This document shows positions 7,259 through 15,112 of a stretch of 20,050 nucleotides of DNA, in pieces. The notes beneath the pieces are model-generated. The model saw only the letters and a program-made list of their open reading frames with translations. It was not told the DNA's origin and did not search any database. Numbering within the stretch: position 1 is the first letter of the stretch; the number at the start of each line of letters is the position of its first letter. The translations under genes were made by a program, and so were the position numbers. Origin of the DNA: an uncultured Treponema sp. (lineage in GTDB: Bacteria > Spirochaetota > Spirochaetia > Treponematales > Treponemataceae); the NCBI GenBank assembly GCA_937915735.1, contig CALGGS010000144.1, positions 1 to 20,050 on the forward strand, given 5' to 3'.

Positions 7259-7957
7259 ATGTCTGAAATTATCGTAAGCGTAAAAAATCTTGAAAAAACA
7301 TATAAATCTGAAGGTGAAACTCTCACAATCCTTAAAGATTTAAATCTTGAAATAGAAAAAGGCAAAAAAGTCTGCATTGTAGGCGAAAGCGGAAGCGGAA
7401 AAAGCACATTCCTGAACATTATTGGCGGGCTTGACTCGGCCACTTCTGGCGAAATTATTTGCGGCTCCTACAATATTTCACGGCTCAGCGAAAAAGCGCT
7501 CTCCGACTATAGAACTCATTTTTTAGGTCTTATCTTTCAGTTCCATTATCTTTTAAAAGATTTTACGGCTCTCGAAAACACATTTTTACCGTCTCTTATG
7601 GCTGGAGTTCCAAAAAAAATCGCGATTGAAAAGGCAAAAGCCCTTCTTTGTGATGTCGGCCTTGAAAACCGAATGTCGCACCTGCCGGGAAAACTTTCTG
7701 GCGGGGAGAGGCAGAGGGTTAGTGTTGCCCGCTCCCTTATGAATGATCCGTCTCTTATTTTGGCGGACGAGCCTACGGGAAATTTGGACCCTGAAAATGC
7801 GAAAATGATTGGCGAGCTTCTCTTTTCCGTCGTTGAAAAATACAATAAAACCCTTCTTCTTGTCACCCACGATATGACTCTTGCCAGAAATGGCGATGTT
7901 TCTTACGCGATAAAAAACGGCAGCCTTCAAGAGGTGAATTTTGAGGTTTTAAAATGA
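7259..7957 (+). CDS. lolD: LolD-type ABC transporter ATP-binding protein
   Basis: The 232-residue protein has every ABC ATPase motif: Walker A GESGSGKST (42-50), a Q-loop in LIFQFHYLL, signature LSGGERQR (from 146), Walker B LILADEP (166-172) and the H-loop VTHD with His204. The FQFHYLL and GGERQR context is typical of the MacB/LolD/FtsE class that works with FtsX-fold permeases. With the permease it likely releases lipoproteins from the inner membrane for transport to the outer membrane, an important job in lipoprotein-rich spirochetes. I start at the ATG at 7259, six bases after AGGAT; an in-frame GTG at 7256 is closer to that site. It is 56 bases downstream of flgF, with a weak GTGACA/TAGGAT pair (7224-7252) that lies too near to be convincing. 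Confidence 0.9.
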   Translation: MSEIIVSVKNLEKTYKSEGETLTILKDLNLEIEKGKKVCIVGESGSGKSTFLNIIGGLDSATSGEIICGSYNISRLSEKALSDYRTHFLGLIFQFHYLLKDFTALENTFLPSLMAGVPKKIAIEKAKALLCDVGLENRMSHLPGKLSGGERQRVSVARSLMNDPSLILADEPTGNLDPENAKMIGELLFSVVEKYNKTLLLVTHDMTLARNGDVSYAIKNGSLQEVNFEVLK

Positions 7958-9282
7958 CCTTTTCTTCATCCCTTCTTTTTGCAAGCCGTATTCTCTTTCC
8001 GAAAACCGGGAAAAAATCCAATGTGCGCCGTTCCCTTTTGGGAGCTCTCGTTTGCATAGGAATTTCGCTTGTTCCTCTCATCGTGGTCCTTGTAGTTTCC
8101 AACGGAATGATAAAGGGAATCACCGAACGGATGATAGGCCTTTCTTCGTCGCATTTACAGCTTGTACTTTATCCCGGCTCCGAATATAGTCAGACTGCCG
8201 AAAATTTGCAAAGCCTTTCTTCGTCAGTTAAGCTTTACGAGCCTTCTGTAAAAAATATTTGGCCGGAATTACAGGGAATAGGGCTTGCTTCTTCAAAAAA
8301 GGGGCGTTTTGGCTCTTCCATTCGTGCAGTTCAGAGCGATATTTTTGAAAAAAACGAGTCTTTTAAAAATCTTTTTGAAGTTCTTGACGGAAATACAGAC
8401 CTTTCATCGAAAAATTCCTGCGTTCTCGGAAAAAAACTTGCGGAAAATCTTGAAGTCAAGGCAGGAGACACCGTCAGGCTTATAACTACAAAAGAAAATT
8501 CAAGCGGAAAAACTGTTCCTAAAATTACTCTTTTAAAAGTGAGCGGAATAGTCTCTTCAGGCTATCAGGAGCTGGACGCTCTGTGGTTTTTTGTTTCCCT
8601 TGAAAACGGCTTTAACTTAATTTCATCAAGCTCCACTACAGCTGTTTTGGGAATTGAAACTGAAGACGCTTTTTCCGTAAACCTTGAAAAAGCATACCGC
8701 TCCCTTTCACCTCTTCTTTTGAACTGCGGGCATCTTTACCGTTGGAGTGATTTGAATACTTCTCAGTACGAAAATTTTGCTTCAACAAAGATTATGCTGC
8801 TTTTTATTATGATGCTGATTGTTCTTGTAGCTTCCGTGAATATCTCCAGTGCCTTGGTTATGCTCGTTATGGAGCGAAAAAAGGAAATAGCAATCTTAAA
8901 AAGTCTCGGAGGCACTTCCCGTGGAATTTCACTTTCATTCATCATAACAGGGAGTGTCACAGGCTTTTTCGGAGTTCTTTTCGGTCTCCCTCTCGGGCTT
9001 TTGTTCTCGCTTAATTTTTCAAGGGTAATGAATTTTATCGAGGCTCTTGTGAATTCCTTTGCGAAAATTTTTTATTTTCTGTCCGAGGGCAGCCTTTCAA
9101 ACTATGTCACGGTTCATCTTCTTGACGAGGCATTTTATCTTCAGAATATCCCGATAACAATCCCCGTAAAAGAAGTGGCTTTGATTTCACTCGCAACGAT
9201 TCTGCTTTCTCTTTTAGTAAGCCTTCTTCCTGCAATAAAGGCTGGTAAGGAAAAGCCGATAGAAACCCTCAGAAAGATTTAG
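7954..9282 (+). CDS. lolE: LolC/LolE-type lipoprotein transport permease
   Basis: The 442-residue protein has the FtsX/MacB permease layout: one N-terminal membrane segment (about 27-50), a large periplasmic domain (about 51-270) and three C-terminal membrane segments (about 276-302, 322-350 and 408-430). KEIAILKSLGGT after the second segment is the coupling-helix signature that contacts the ATPase. The start overlaps the lolD stop as ATGA (7954-7957), so the two are translationally coupled. Only one permease is present, which suggests a homodimer such as LolF-type systems, or that a second permease lies elsewhere. Substrate assignment to lipoproteins is inferred from family; a MacB-like exporter is the other option, but the short lolD partner and layout favour Lol. 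Confidence 0.85.
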   Translation: MTFSSSLLFASRILFPKTGKKSNVRRSLLGALVCIGISLVPLIVVLVVSNGMIKGITERMIGLSSSHLQLVLYPGSEYSQTAENLQSLSSSVKLYEPSVKNIWPELQGIGLASSKKGRFGSSIRAVQSDIFEKNESFKNLFEVLDGNTDLSSKNSCVLGKKLAENLEVKAGDTVRLITTKENSSGKTVPKITLLKVSGIVSSGYQELDALWFFVSLENGFNLISSSSTTAVLGIETEDAFSVNLEKAYRSLSPLLLNCGHLYRWSDLNTSQYENFASTKIMLLFIMMLIVLVASVNISSALVMLVMERKKEIAILKSLGGTSRGISLSFIITGSVTGFFGVLFGLPLGLLFSLNFSRVMNFIEALVNSFAKIFYFLSEGSLSNYVTVHLLDEAFYLQNIPITIPVKEVALISLATILLSLLVSLLPAIKAGKEKPIETLRKI

Positions 9283-9319
9283 GAATCAGAATTCCACCCT
9301 TTTTGCCGTTTATCTGCTC

Positions 9320-10228
9320 CTAATATTTTTCAGGAATTTTATAGAAATCCAGTGCGGAATCTATCCATTTTTTTGAAAGCTCAGGGTAAAAATCTTCCGT
9401 AAAAAGAAAAAGCTCCAGACAAGCGCGATAATTCTTGCAATAATATTGAGACTCTGCCAAATAAAACACTGCCCGCATCATAACCTGAGAATCCCGCGTA
9501 ATTGCAAGAAACTGCCTTAAATCATTAACCGAGCCCTTGTAATCTTTTTTCATAAAATAGTTTTTCAGCGACTCAAAGAGAAAAAAATCATCTCCCTCAG
9601 GAGAGAGAATCATATCTTCCTCAAAAACATAAGGATTTAAAAGCTTTTGTTTTTTTACTGCGTATGGGCCTGCAAGCTCTTTGCCTGCTTTTTTTGCCTT
9701 TTCTGACATTGGAGTGGCTTTTATGTCTAAATCTGAAATTAAGTCGAGGTAGGGAAGTGGAAGCTCCCGCAAAAATCCTGGGACATATTGCTCCTCGGCT
9801 TCAGCAGAAAATTCAAGATAATCATCTGGCGGAAGAAGAGAGACTGGCCTTACCGTCGCATTTACGGTTGGAAGCAGTATGTTAAAAAGGTCGCCGTTTT
9901 TGTCACGGGCAATCAGGGCGTAGTAATAGTCACCGAAGTGTTTTAAAAAGTCAGTGAAGCTTGTCGTGTGAGCGGGAACTTCTGCCACAGGCTTTTCTGC
10001 CGAAATAGTTGATTTTTGCTCGATTTGGCTCGTTGAGCGGAAAATTGCGATGCTGGCCGCCGTAAAATTTTCTGGAAGGGTCCATGAAAGCTCTATTTTG
10101 TTTACGCCGATTTTTTTTGCAGAAATATTAGCCGGGACAGGCCTTGAAGGGAAAGTCTGGGCGAATGAAAATGCCAAGAAAGCGACGAGAAAAAGAAAAA
10201 CAAAAAATCCCTTTCGAGAAAAAGACAT
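9320..10228 (-). CDS. Secreted FN3-domain protein with a C-terminal helical repeat region
   Basis: The 302-residue product has a signal peptide (MSFSRKGFFVFLFLVAFLAF, likely cut near SFA/QTF), so it enters the periplasm or outer membrane. Residues about 30-120 look like a fibronectin type III domain (VPANISAKKIGVNKIELSW, later DYYYALIARD). The C-terminal 80 residues have TPR-like spacing (YKGSVNDLRQFL, AVFYLAESQYYCKNYRACLELFL). Such domain pairs suggest protein contacts in the envelope; no catalytic residues are visible. It converges on lolE with a 37-base gap. It lies 100 bases downstream of the beta-barrel gene on the same strand and could be read through from it. I do not recognise a named gene. 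Confidence 0.8.
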   Translation of the reverse strand: MSFSRKGFFVFLFLVAFLAFSFAQTFPSRPVPANISAKKIGVNKIELSWTLPENFTAASIAIFRSTSQIEQKSTISAEKPVAEVPAHTTSFTDFLKHFGDYYYALIARDKNGDLFNILLPTVNATVRPVSLLPPDDYLEFSAEAEEQYVPGFLRELPLPYLDLISDLDIKATPMSEKAKKAGKELAGPYAVKKQKLLNPYVFEEDMILSPEGDDFFLFESLKNYFMKKDYKGSVNDLRQFLAITRDSQVMMRAVFYLAESQYYCKNYRACLELFLFTEDFYPELSKKWIDSALDFYKIPEKY

Positions 10229-10274
10229 ATTCTTATTTTGAACTAAAATTCTTCGTTTTTCAAGGGGCAGATTT

Positions 10275-10316
10275 AGCCGTGATTTTCAGCAATGTACCGG
10301 AAAGCACGGCTTTTTT
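10275..10316 (+). other. Hairpin with a T-tract between the two envelope genes
   Basis: AGCCGTG (10275-10281) and CACGGCT (10305-10311) form a 7-bp stem with a 23-base loop, followed on the + strand by a run of T to 10316. It therefore looks like an intrinsic terminator for antisense transcription entering from the left. On the - strand, the direction of both flanking genes, the stem is preceded by As and followed by CTAAAT, so it would end the barrel-gene transcript poorly. The long loop lowers confidence. Confidence 0.4.
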
Positions 10317-10328
10317 AATCACTGTCGC

Positions 10329-10952
10329 TTACAATGTAAAGGCTACGCCGAATTTTGGCTGGAATGTAAAGCCAGAGAGGAAATAGCTTTCGTCATCAGT
10401 AATGCCCTCAGCATCATAACCAAGAGTACAAGCACCGACATTGTAAAGGATGCCGAAGTTTGCGAAAATACCTACATGGTCATTGAAGCGGAATGTGTAA
10501 GCGATTTCTGGTCCGATGTAGAAATTGAAGTTGAACAAGTCGAATTCGATGTCAGCAGTGTAACCTGATACTGAGACCGATTCCGTATAGCCTAAGCTGT
10601 CAATTCTGAAACCGAGGTCACCGAAAATAGAAAGTGTCATTTTTTCGTTGTGAATCGGCGAACCGCCAAGACCGACTCCAAGGTCAAAATCAACGCCTTT
10701 AAAATCTTCCAAATCATCTTTTCCGTGAGCATAACCGACACCAAGATTTACTTTTACAGAAAATCCACTGTCAGCGACATGAGTGAAGTCAAAAAAGCCT
10801 CCGAAACCGCCGCTTTTGAAATCATCTTCGTTATCACCATCTTCAATAGTCCAGCTGTTGATTGGAATGTAAGCACCTACATGGAAGGTGTTTTCAGCGA
10901 AAACTGCTGCAGAAAGAAGTGTTGCAGCGGCCAAAGCGATAAGTTTTTTCAT
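10329..10952 (-). CDS. Small outer-membrane beta-barrel protein
   Basis: The 207-residue product has a clear signal peptide (MKKLIALAAATLLSAAVFA, cleavage before ENTF). The rest alternates polar and hydrophobic or aromatic residues in beta-strand pattern (FGGFFDFTHV, FSVKVNLGVGYA, FNFNFYIGPEIAYTFRF, HVGIFANFGILYNVG) and ends FQPKFGVAFTL, as in an outer-membrane barrel of eight or so strands. There are acidic turns (DGDNEDDF) between strands. Function is unknown: it could be a small porin or an adhesion/structural barrel. The ATG is preceded by AAGGAG. It has a consensus TTGACA promoter with an unusual A/T homopolymer in its spacer. The divergent neighbour is the RRM gene. Confidence 0.8.
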   Translation of the reverse strand: MKKLIALAAATLLSAAVFAENTFHVGAYIPINSWTIEDGDNEDDFKSGGFGGFFDFTHVADSGFSVKVNLGVGYAHGKDDLEDFKGVDFDLGVGLGGSPIHNEKMTLSIFGDLGFRIDSLGYTESVSVSGYTADIEFDLFNFNFYIGPEIAYTFRFNDHVGIFANFGILYNVGACTLGYDAEGITDDESYFLSGFTFQPKFGVAFTL

Positions 10953-11002
10953 AAAATTTTCTCCTTTTGTATTTATGAATTCTTATATAAATAAGTAAAA
11001 GT

Positions 11003-11031
11003 ACTCTACAAAAAAAAAAGTATACTGTCAA
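11003..11031 (-). promoter_or_regulatory. Sigma-70 promoter of the barrel gene with a poly-T spacer tract
   Basis: On the - strand TTGACA (complement of 11026-11031) is a perfect -35. Seventeen bases later comes TAGAGT (complement of 11003-11008), a four-of-six -10. The spacer contains ten consecutive T (A on the + strand, 11010-11019). The predicted start gives a 5' leader of about 45 bases with the AAGGAG site before the ATG. A length change in the tract would change the -35/-10 distance. Confidence 0.6.
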
Positions 11032-11057
11032 GAAATCAAAGGATAAATTCTTTAAAC

Positions 11058-11086
11058 TTTCAATTATGCTGAACTTGTGATATAAT
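11058..11086 (+). promoter_or_regulatory. Extended -10 promoter of the RRM gene
   Basis: TATAAT at 11081-11086 is a perfect -10 and carries the extended TGn just upstream (TGA at 11078-11080). The -35 TTTCAA (11058-11063) at 17 bases is weak, as is common with extended -10 sites. The gene's Shine-Dalgarno TTGAGGA stands just before the ATG at 11115. Confidence 0.65.
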
Positions 11087-11114
11087 AATTTCACTTTATT
11101 TTATTGAGGATATT

Positions 11115-11420
11115 ATGAAACTTTATGTTGGAAATCTAAGTTATGTTACTACGGAAGAAACTCTCCGTGAGAGGTTTTCTAATTATGGCGAGGTACTTTC
11201 TGTCAGGATTATGAAGGATAAATTCACCGAGCAGTCAAAGGGCTTTGGCTTCGTTGAAATGGCCGATGACATTATGGGCGAGCGGGGAATTGGCGGCATG
11301 AACGGAAAGGATGTTGACGGGCGCAGAATCCGTGTGAGCGTGGCTGTCGATAAGCCAAAACGCGAGGGCGGGGCTAAAAATTTCATTAAGAAGGAACGAA
11401 ATTCCTCTGAGGAATACTAA
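11115..11420 (+). CDS. Small RNA-recognition-motif (RRM) RNA-binding protein
   Basis: The 101-residue protein is essentially one RRM. RNP2 is LYVGNL (3-8) and RNP1 is KGFGFVEM (42-49), with the aromatic residues that stack on RNA bases. The C-terminal tail is short, basic then acidic (KPKREGGAKNFIKKER, NSSEEY). Proteins of this type in cyanobacteria and spirochetes bind single-stranded RNA and may act in cold response or mRNA stability and localisation; the role here is not known. The start follows TTGAGGA and an extended -10 promoter. It lies upstream of the phosphatase operon, but that operon has its own promoter candidate in the 65-base gap, so RRM may be a separate unit with read-through. 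Confidence 0.93.
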   Translation: MKLYVGNLSYVTTEETLRERFSNYGEVLSVRIMKDKFTEQSKGFGFVEMADDIMGERGIGGMNGKDVDGRRIRVSVAVDKPKREGGAKNFIKKERNSSEEY

Positions 11421-11425
11421 AATTC

Positions 11426-11454
11426 TTGCTAAAAGAATGTTTTCAACCGATAAT
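11426..11454 (+). promoter_or_regulatory. Promoter candidate for the phosphatase operon with a CCGATAAT box
   Basis: TTGCTA (11426-11431), 17 bases, then GATAAT (11449-11454) fits sigma-70 with four of six and five of six matches. The same -10 is embedded in AACCGATAATA, which shares the CCGATAAT core with the sites before flgG and the second flgF. A sigma-28 reading is hampered by spacing, as the nearest TAAA (11430-11433) is only 12 bases from ACCGATAA. Which sigma factor applies is not decidable by eye. Confidence 0.5.
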
Positions 11455-11485
11455 ATAGAGATAAAGATTTAAAAATGGGGGCTTT

Positions 11486-12898
11486 ATGTATAAAACTCAA
11501 CGACGAATCGCCTTGGTTTCGATAAATCTTGTTGCGGCTTTAGTTTTCATCTTGATTGCTGTAAATCTGGCTCCGCAGACAAAGCTGACGGATTACCGAA
11601 CTTACTCTAACTTCTTCCCGATTGTCGTTACGGCACTCATTTTTGCCATTTTGTTCTTCACGAGCATTACAGTTTTTGAGAATGCCAGAAGCCGAATCGA
11701 AAAAAAATCAATGGAGACTGGCGCGACGGCTATTCTCACGAAATTCATTGAGCGGCTTCGCTTTTGCTACTCTCTCGAGGATTTTAATAACGCCGTATCT
11801 GAAATCTTGGAGCTTGATGCAGATTGTTCTGTCCTTTATGTTGACCGAAATGCTAACTATGTTCTCTACAATAGCCCCAACAAGATTACGAATGATCCTA
11901 AAATCTTAACTAAGCTTGAGCAGAATTATGATGCGGCTTGGCACGACCCGATTAACTTTCTGAGCGATACTATGGGTCTTTGTCCGAATCAAAAAAAAGC
12001 GAGGGGATTTTTCTTTGCCAGCGATGGCGAGCACCTTTATATCTTTAACCGCTACACATATCTTTTTGATACCGAAATATACCGTCAGCTTTACGAGGAA
12101 TTTGTTCGCTTCCAGAACCGTTCCAGAATCATCTCAAGTCTTTCTGAAATTTCTGAGCTTTCAACGGAATGGCAGCAGCTTGCGGACGCTCAGGTCTCCT
12201 TCTTGCCAAGGAAAATGCCAGAAATCAAGAATTTAAAGCTTGGCGCATACTTCCGCCCGCTTATCAATGTCTCAGGTGACTATTACACTGTTCTTCCTAT
12301 TGACGAGCACAAAACTCTCCTTATGCTCGGTGACGTTTCTGGTAAGGGACTTGCGGCGGCTCTTGTCATGGGCTTGGTAATTAACACCGTAAAAATCAAG
12401 GAAAATAAAGAAGATTTAGTCGGAATGATAATTTCCGTGGATGCGGCAATTAAGGGCATGCATCTTCAGGATAAATACACGGTTCTTTTTATCGGAATCG
12501 TTGATACTGAAAAAATGAAAATCACTTATGTTAATGCTTCGATGTCAGACCCAATCGTTGTAACTCGTTCTCCTGAAGGCTACCGAATCAAGTCGCTTTC
12601 ATCAAATTGCTCTGTCGTAGGAATTATTCCGATTGACGAAAGTGATGTTCAGGTTTCAGAGCAGCGTCTTTTCTCCGGAGACCTCATTATGATGGCATCT
12701 GACGGTGTCTCAGAGGTTATGAACGAAGATAAGGTAGAGCTTGGCGACACTGAGCTTTTCACGAATACAATCAAGGCCAGCGCTTCAAAGGAGCCTCAGG
12801 AATTCGTAAACGATATAGTAAATCTTGTTTTGAGCTATAATGCGGACACAAGGCTTCACGATGACTTGACGATGCTCGTAGCAAAGGTTGAACGGTAG
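11486..12898 (+). CDS. Membrane-bound SpoIIE/RsbU-type PP2C phosphatase
   Basis: The 470-residue protein has two N-terminal membrane segments (about 10-30 and 45-66), an intermediate region of GAF-like size without a recognisable ligand motif (about 85-210), and a C-terminal PP2C domain (about 225-470). Metal-binding acids are seen in SGDYY (near 260), GDVSGKGLAAAL (near 281), ASDGV (near 404) and HDDLTMLV (near 458). SpoIIE/RsbU enzymes dephosphorylate a phosphoserine on a STAS anti-anti-sigma protein, freeing it to bind its anti-sigma kinase. A STAS gene lies two genes downstream, which fits. The second acidic residue often found in GGDYYD is Thr here. The ATG at 11486 has GGGGG upstream. 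Confidence 0.9.
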   Translation: MYKTQRRIALVSINLVAALVFILIAVNLAPQTKLTDYRTYSNFFPIVVTALIFAILFFTSITVFENARSRIEKKSMETGATAILTKFIERLRFCYSLEDFNNAVSEILELDADCSVLYVDRNANYVLYNSPNKITNDPKILTKLEQNYDAAWHDPINFLSDTMGLCPNQKKARGFFFASDGEHLYIFNRYTYLFDTEIYRQLYEEFVRFQNRSRIISSLSEISELSTEWQQLADAQVSFLPRKMPEIKNLKLGAYFRPLINVSGDYYTVLPIDEHKTLLMLGDVSGKGLAAALVMGLVINTVKIKENKEDLVGMIISVDAAIKGMHLQDKYTVLFIGIVDTEKMKITYVNASMSDPIVVTRSPEGYRIKSLSSNCSVVGIIPIDESDVQVSEQRLFSGDLIMMASDGVSEVMNEDKVELGDTELFTNTIKASASKEPQEFVNDIVNLVLSYNADTRLHDDLTMLVAKVER

Positions 12899-12912
12899 GG
12901 GGAAAGAAATCT

Positions 12913-15078
12913 ATGGTTTACGCACTTATTAACATTGCTTTTGCCCTTTTTTTAGGCTGGCTTGCTATTTATGTTGACGCTCGGACAGGAAACGAAGGAA
13001 AAAATCCTGTCATTTCATTGAATGTTCTCCTTGCCCTTTCCTGCGGTGCTTTGGGACTTACGATTTTGTCTTCAATCGCTATGCCTGAGCGAATGACGAC
13101 CTTTCTTGCCGAGCTTACTTACATCATTTTCGGAATGTATTGCGTTCATTTTTCGGTTTACAATGTCTTTTATCCAATGATTGAACGACCTTTTGCAGTT
13201 CAGGTGCTTAGCTGGACTGGTGATATTTGGTGTATATGGGCTGTCATGTTCCATTTTACAGGGGCTACCGTTACGAATTTTGTCGGTATTCGTATGGAAT
13301 CAGTCTCTCTCTTCTTTGATGATTTTGCGACTATTTTTCCCTACAACTGGTTTGATTTTTACAGGCTCTTAGTTTTCTTTGTGGTGCCTTTCTTCTCTGT
13401 CATAATTATGCTGCTTCGCTCTGAGACTCGTGAGGGACGCCTTGACCACCAGAAATCAATCTTGAACGCCGCTTCTCTCATTGCGGCATGGATTGCCCTT
13501 TCTTTGGTTCATTTTGCCACTTATCGTGTCGCCATGTTCTCGACGCTTTTCCTTGTTCCTTATGTTTTGGCACAGTGGATTTTAATGCGGGCGACCCTTG
13601 TTGACTTTTTGTACGACTTTTTCTCACTGCTCGGTTTCGCACTTAAAACGCTCATCTGTTATTTTTTCCCTGCGATTTTGATTGGTTTCGGATTTGCGTT
13701 TTTGTGGTCACGGAGCACGAATCATGGAACTGCCTTCTATCTTTATCTTATAGCCTTAATCATTGTCATCGTTATGGGCGCCTATCAGCTTATGAAGCTC
13801 TTTAACCGCCGCTCAGGCTTCCGAACTCAGCAATATGCGAACATTTTTGAGGAAGATTTGTCTCAGTTCGACTTTTCTGACGACCCAGAGAACATCGTTC
13901 GAAATATGCAGAATATCTTCACAAAAAATATCGGTATGTCCTTCATGAGAATTCTGGTAGAAAACAACAATGAAGAGCTTGAATCAGTCTATGATTTATC
14001 TGATGAAAAAAAGATAACTATCTCAACGAAAGACAACAAGATGTTCGACTCACTTTTGAACCAGAACAGACGAATTGTTTTTAAGACTGTCCTGGACTCA
14101 GGTTATTATTACTCGGCCTCAAGAAGCGATTTGGTGAACTTTTTTAATCAGACTGGCTCTGACGCCTTCATCATTCTGAACGAGGGTCGCCATATCCTGG
14201 GCGTAATCATTTTGGGACAGAAGGCCGGTGGTAATGTCTATAACAATTATGACTACGAGGTTTTCTCAAAGCTTTACTCTTACTTCTTCGTATTCGGTTA
14301 CTATATGAAGAACATCGGTAACGAATCTATTGTCGGTGTCGTAAACCGAGAAATCCGAATGTCAGAGCAGATTATCGAGTCTATTCAGGGAAATATCGAC
14401 CCAATCAAAAATAAGCGGTACGACTCCGGAATGACGATGATTCACGCCCACAACATCGGCGGTGAGTTCATCGACTTAATCAAGCTGTCCGAGGATAAGC
14501 ACATTTTCGTTATGGGAGATTTGTCTGGCAAGGGTATCGCTGCCTCTATGAGCATGGTCATCGTAAAGTCCGTAATCCGAACATTCTTGCAGGAAACAAA
14601 GGATTTCAAGCTGCTTGTCGAAAAGGTAAATCAGTTTATCCGGTTTAATCTTCCTCGCGGAACCTTCTTTGAGGGAATTTTTGCTCTCATTGACTTTAAG
14701 GACGACACTGTTTATTACATCAACTGTGCTGTTCCTGCCTTCTTCCTCTACAACAGGGCCTACAACAATGTTATGGAAATTCAGGGTGAGGGACATGTTT
14801 TGGGCTTCGTAAAGGATATTTCTCCCTACATCAAGGTCAAAAAGGTTAAGTTGAATCCTGGTGACATTCTATTTGCTTGTACGGACGGTATGCTTGACTC
14901 AAAATCACTACGAGGTGAGGCTTACGGAAAAGACAGGCTTCAGAAAAATATTATTGAGAACACTCAGATGAGTGCTCAAAATATGATTTCATCTTCTTAC
15001 AACGCATTGCTCGAATTCCTTTCAAAGGAACTCGACGATGATGTAAGTATCTTCACGCTAAAAATGCTGAGGGCGTAA
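12913..15078 (+). CDS. Polytopic SpoIIE-type PP2C phosphatase with a long membrane sensor region
   Basis: The 721-residue protein has about eight or nine predicted membrane segments in its first 300 residues, a soluble GAF-like stretch (about 305-480) and a C-terminal PP2C domain (about 490-721). The catalytic motifs are HNIGGEFIDL (near 512-521), GDLSGKGIAASM (near 535), ACTDGM (near 655) and DDDVSIFTL (near 708). The first metal-binding Asp of the usual GGD is Glu here (GGEF), a change that may keep or alter metal binding. It begins 14 bases after the previous phosphatase stop, behind GGGGGAAAG, so it is co-transcribed. The large membrane part suggests it senses an envelope, lipid or small-molecule signal. 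It probably acts on the STAS protein encoded next, or on another one. Confidence 0.88.
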   Translation: MVYALINIAFALFLGWLAIYVDARTGNEGKNPVISLNVLLALSCGALGLTILSSIAMPERMTTFLAELTYIIFGMYCVHFSVYNVFYPMIERPFAVQVLSWTGDIWCIWAVMFHFTGATVTNFVGIRMESVSLFFDDFATIFPYNWFDFYRLLVFFVVPFFSVIIMLLRSETREGRLDHQKSILNAASLIAAWIALSLVHFATYRVAMFSTLFLVPYVLAQWILMRATLVDFLYDFFSLLGFALKTLICYFFPAILIGFGFAFLWSRSTNHGTAFYLYLIALIIVIVMGAYQLMKLFNRRSGFRTQQYANIFEEDLSQFDFSDDPENIVRNMQNIFTKNIGMSFMRILVENNNEELESVYDLSDEKKITISTKDNKMFDSLLNQNRRIVFKTVLDSGYYYSASRSDLVNFFNQTGSDAFIILNEGRHILGVIILGQKAGGNVYNNYDYEVFSKLYSYFFVFGYYMKNIGNESIVGVVNREIRMSEQIIESIQGNIDPIKNKRYDSGMTMIHAHNIGGEFIDLIKLSEDKHIFVMGDLSGKGIAASMSMVIVKSVIRTFLQETKDFKLLVEKVNQFIRFNLPRGTFFEGIFALIDFKDDTVYYINCAVPAFFLYNRAYNNVMEIQGEGHVLGFVKDISPYIKVKKVKLNPGDILFACTDGMLDSKSLRGEAYGKDRLQKNIIENTQMSAQNMISSSYNALLEFLSKELDDDVSIFTLKMLRA

Positions 15079-15084
15079 ATTTTT

Positions 15085-15101
15085 TGTCATTTTATGTGAC
15101 A
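15085..15101. other. Short inverted repeat before the STAS gene
   Basis: TGTCA (15085-15089) and TGACA (15097-15101) face each other across a 7-base loop, in the 34 bases between the second phosphatase and the STAS gene. It borders the Shine-Dalgarno AGGGGAA. It could be an operator or an mRNA hairpin that modulates STAS translation relative to the phosphatases; with only 5 bp per arm it may be chance. Confidence 0.3.
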
Positions 15102-15112
15102 GGGGAACTTTT

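Noticed and set aside
7546..7930. Two long - strand frames opposite lolD
   Set aside because: They are antisense to a gene with every ABC motif, and have no family features or ribosome site.
14455..14475. GGEF-like residues that could suggest a diguanylate cyclase
   Set aside because: They lie in the first metal motif of a PP2C domain, followed by GDLSGKG, CTDG and DDDVS; no other GGDEF-domain features are present.
14476..14796. 106-residue - strand frame within the second phosphatase
   Set aside because: It lies opposite catalytic motifs of the phosphatase and shows no independent features.
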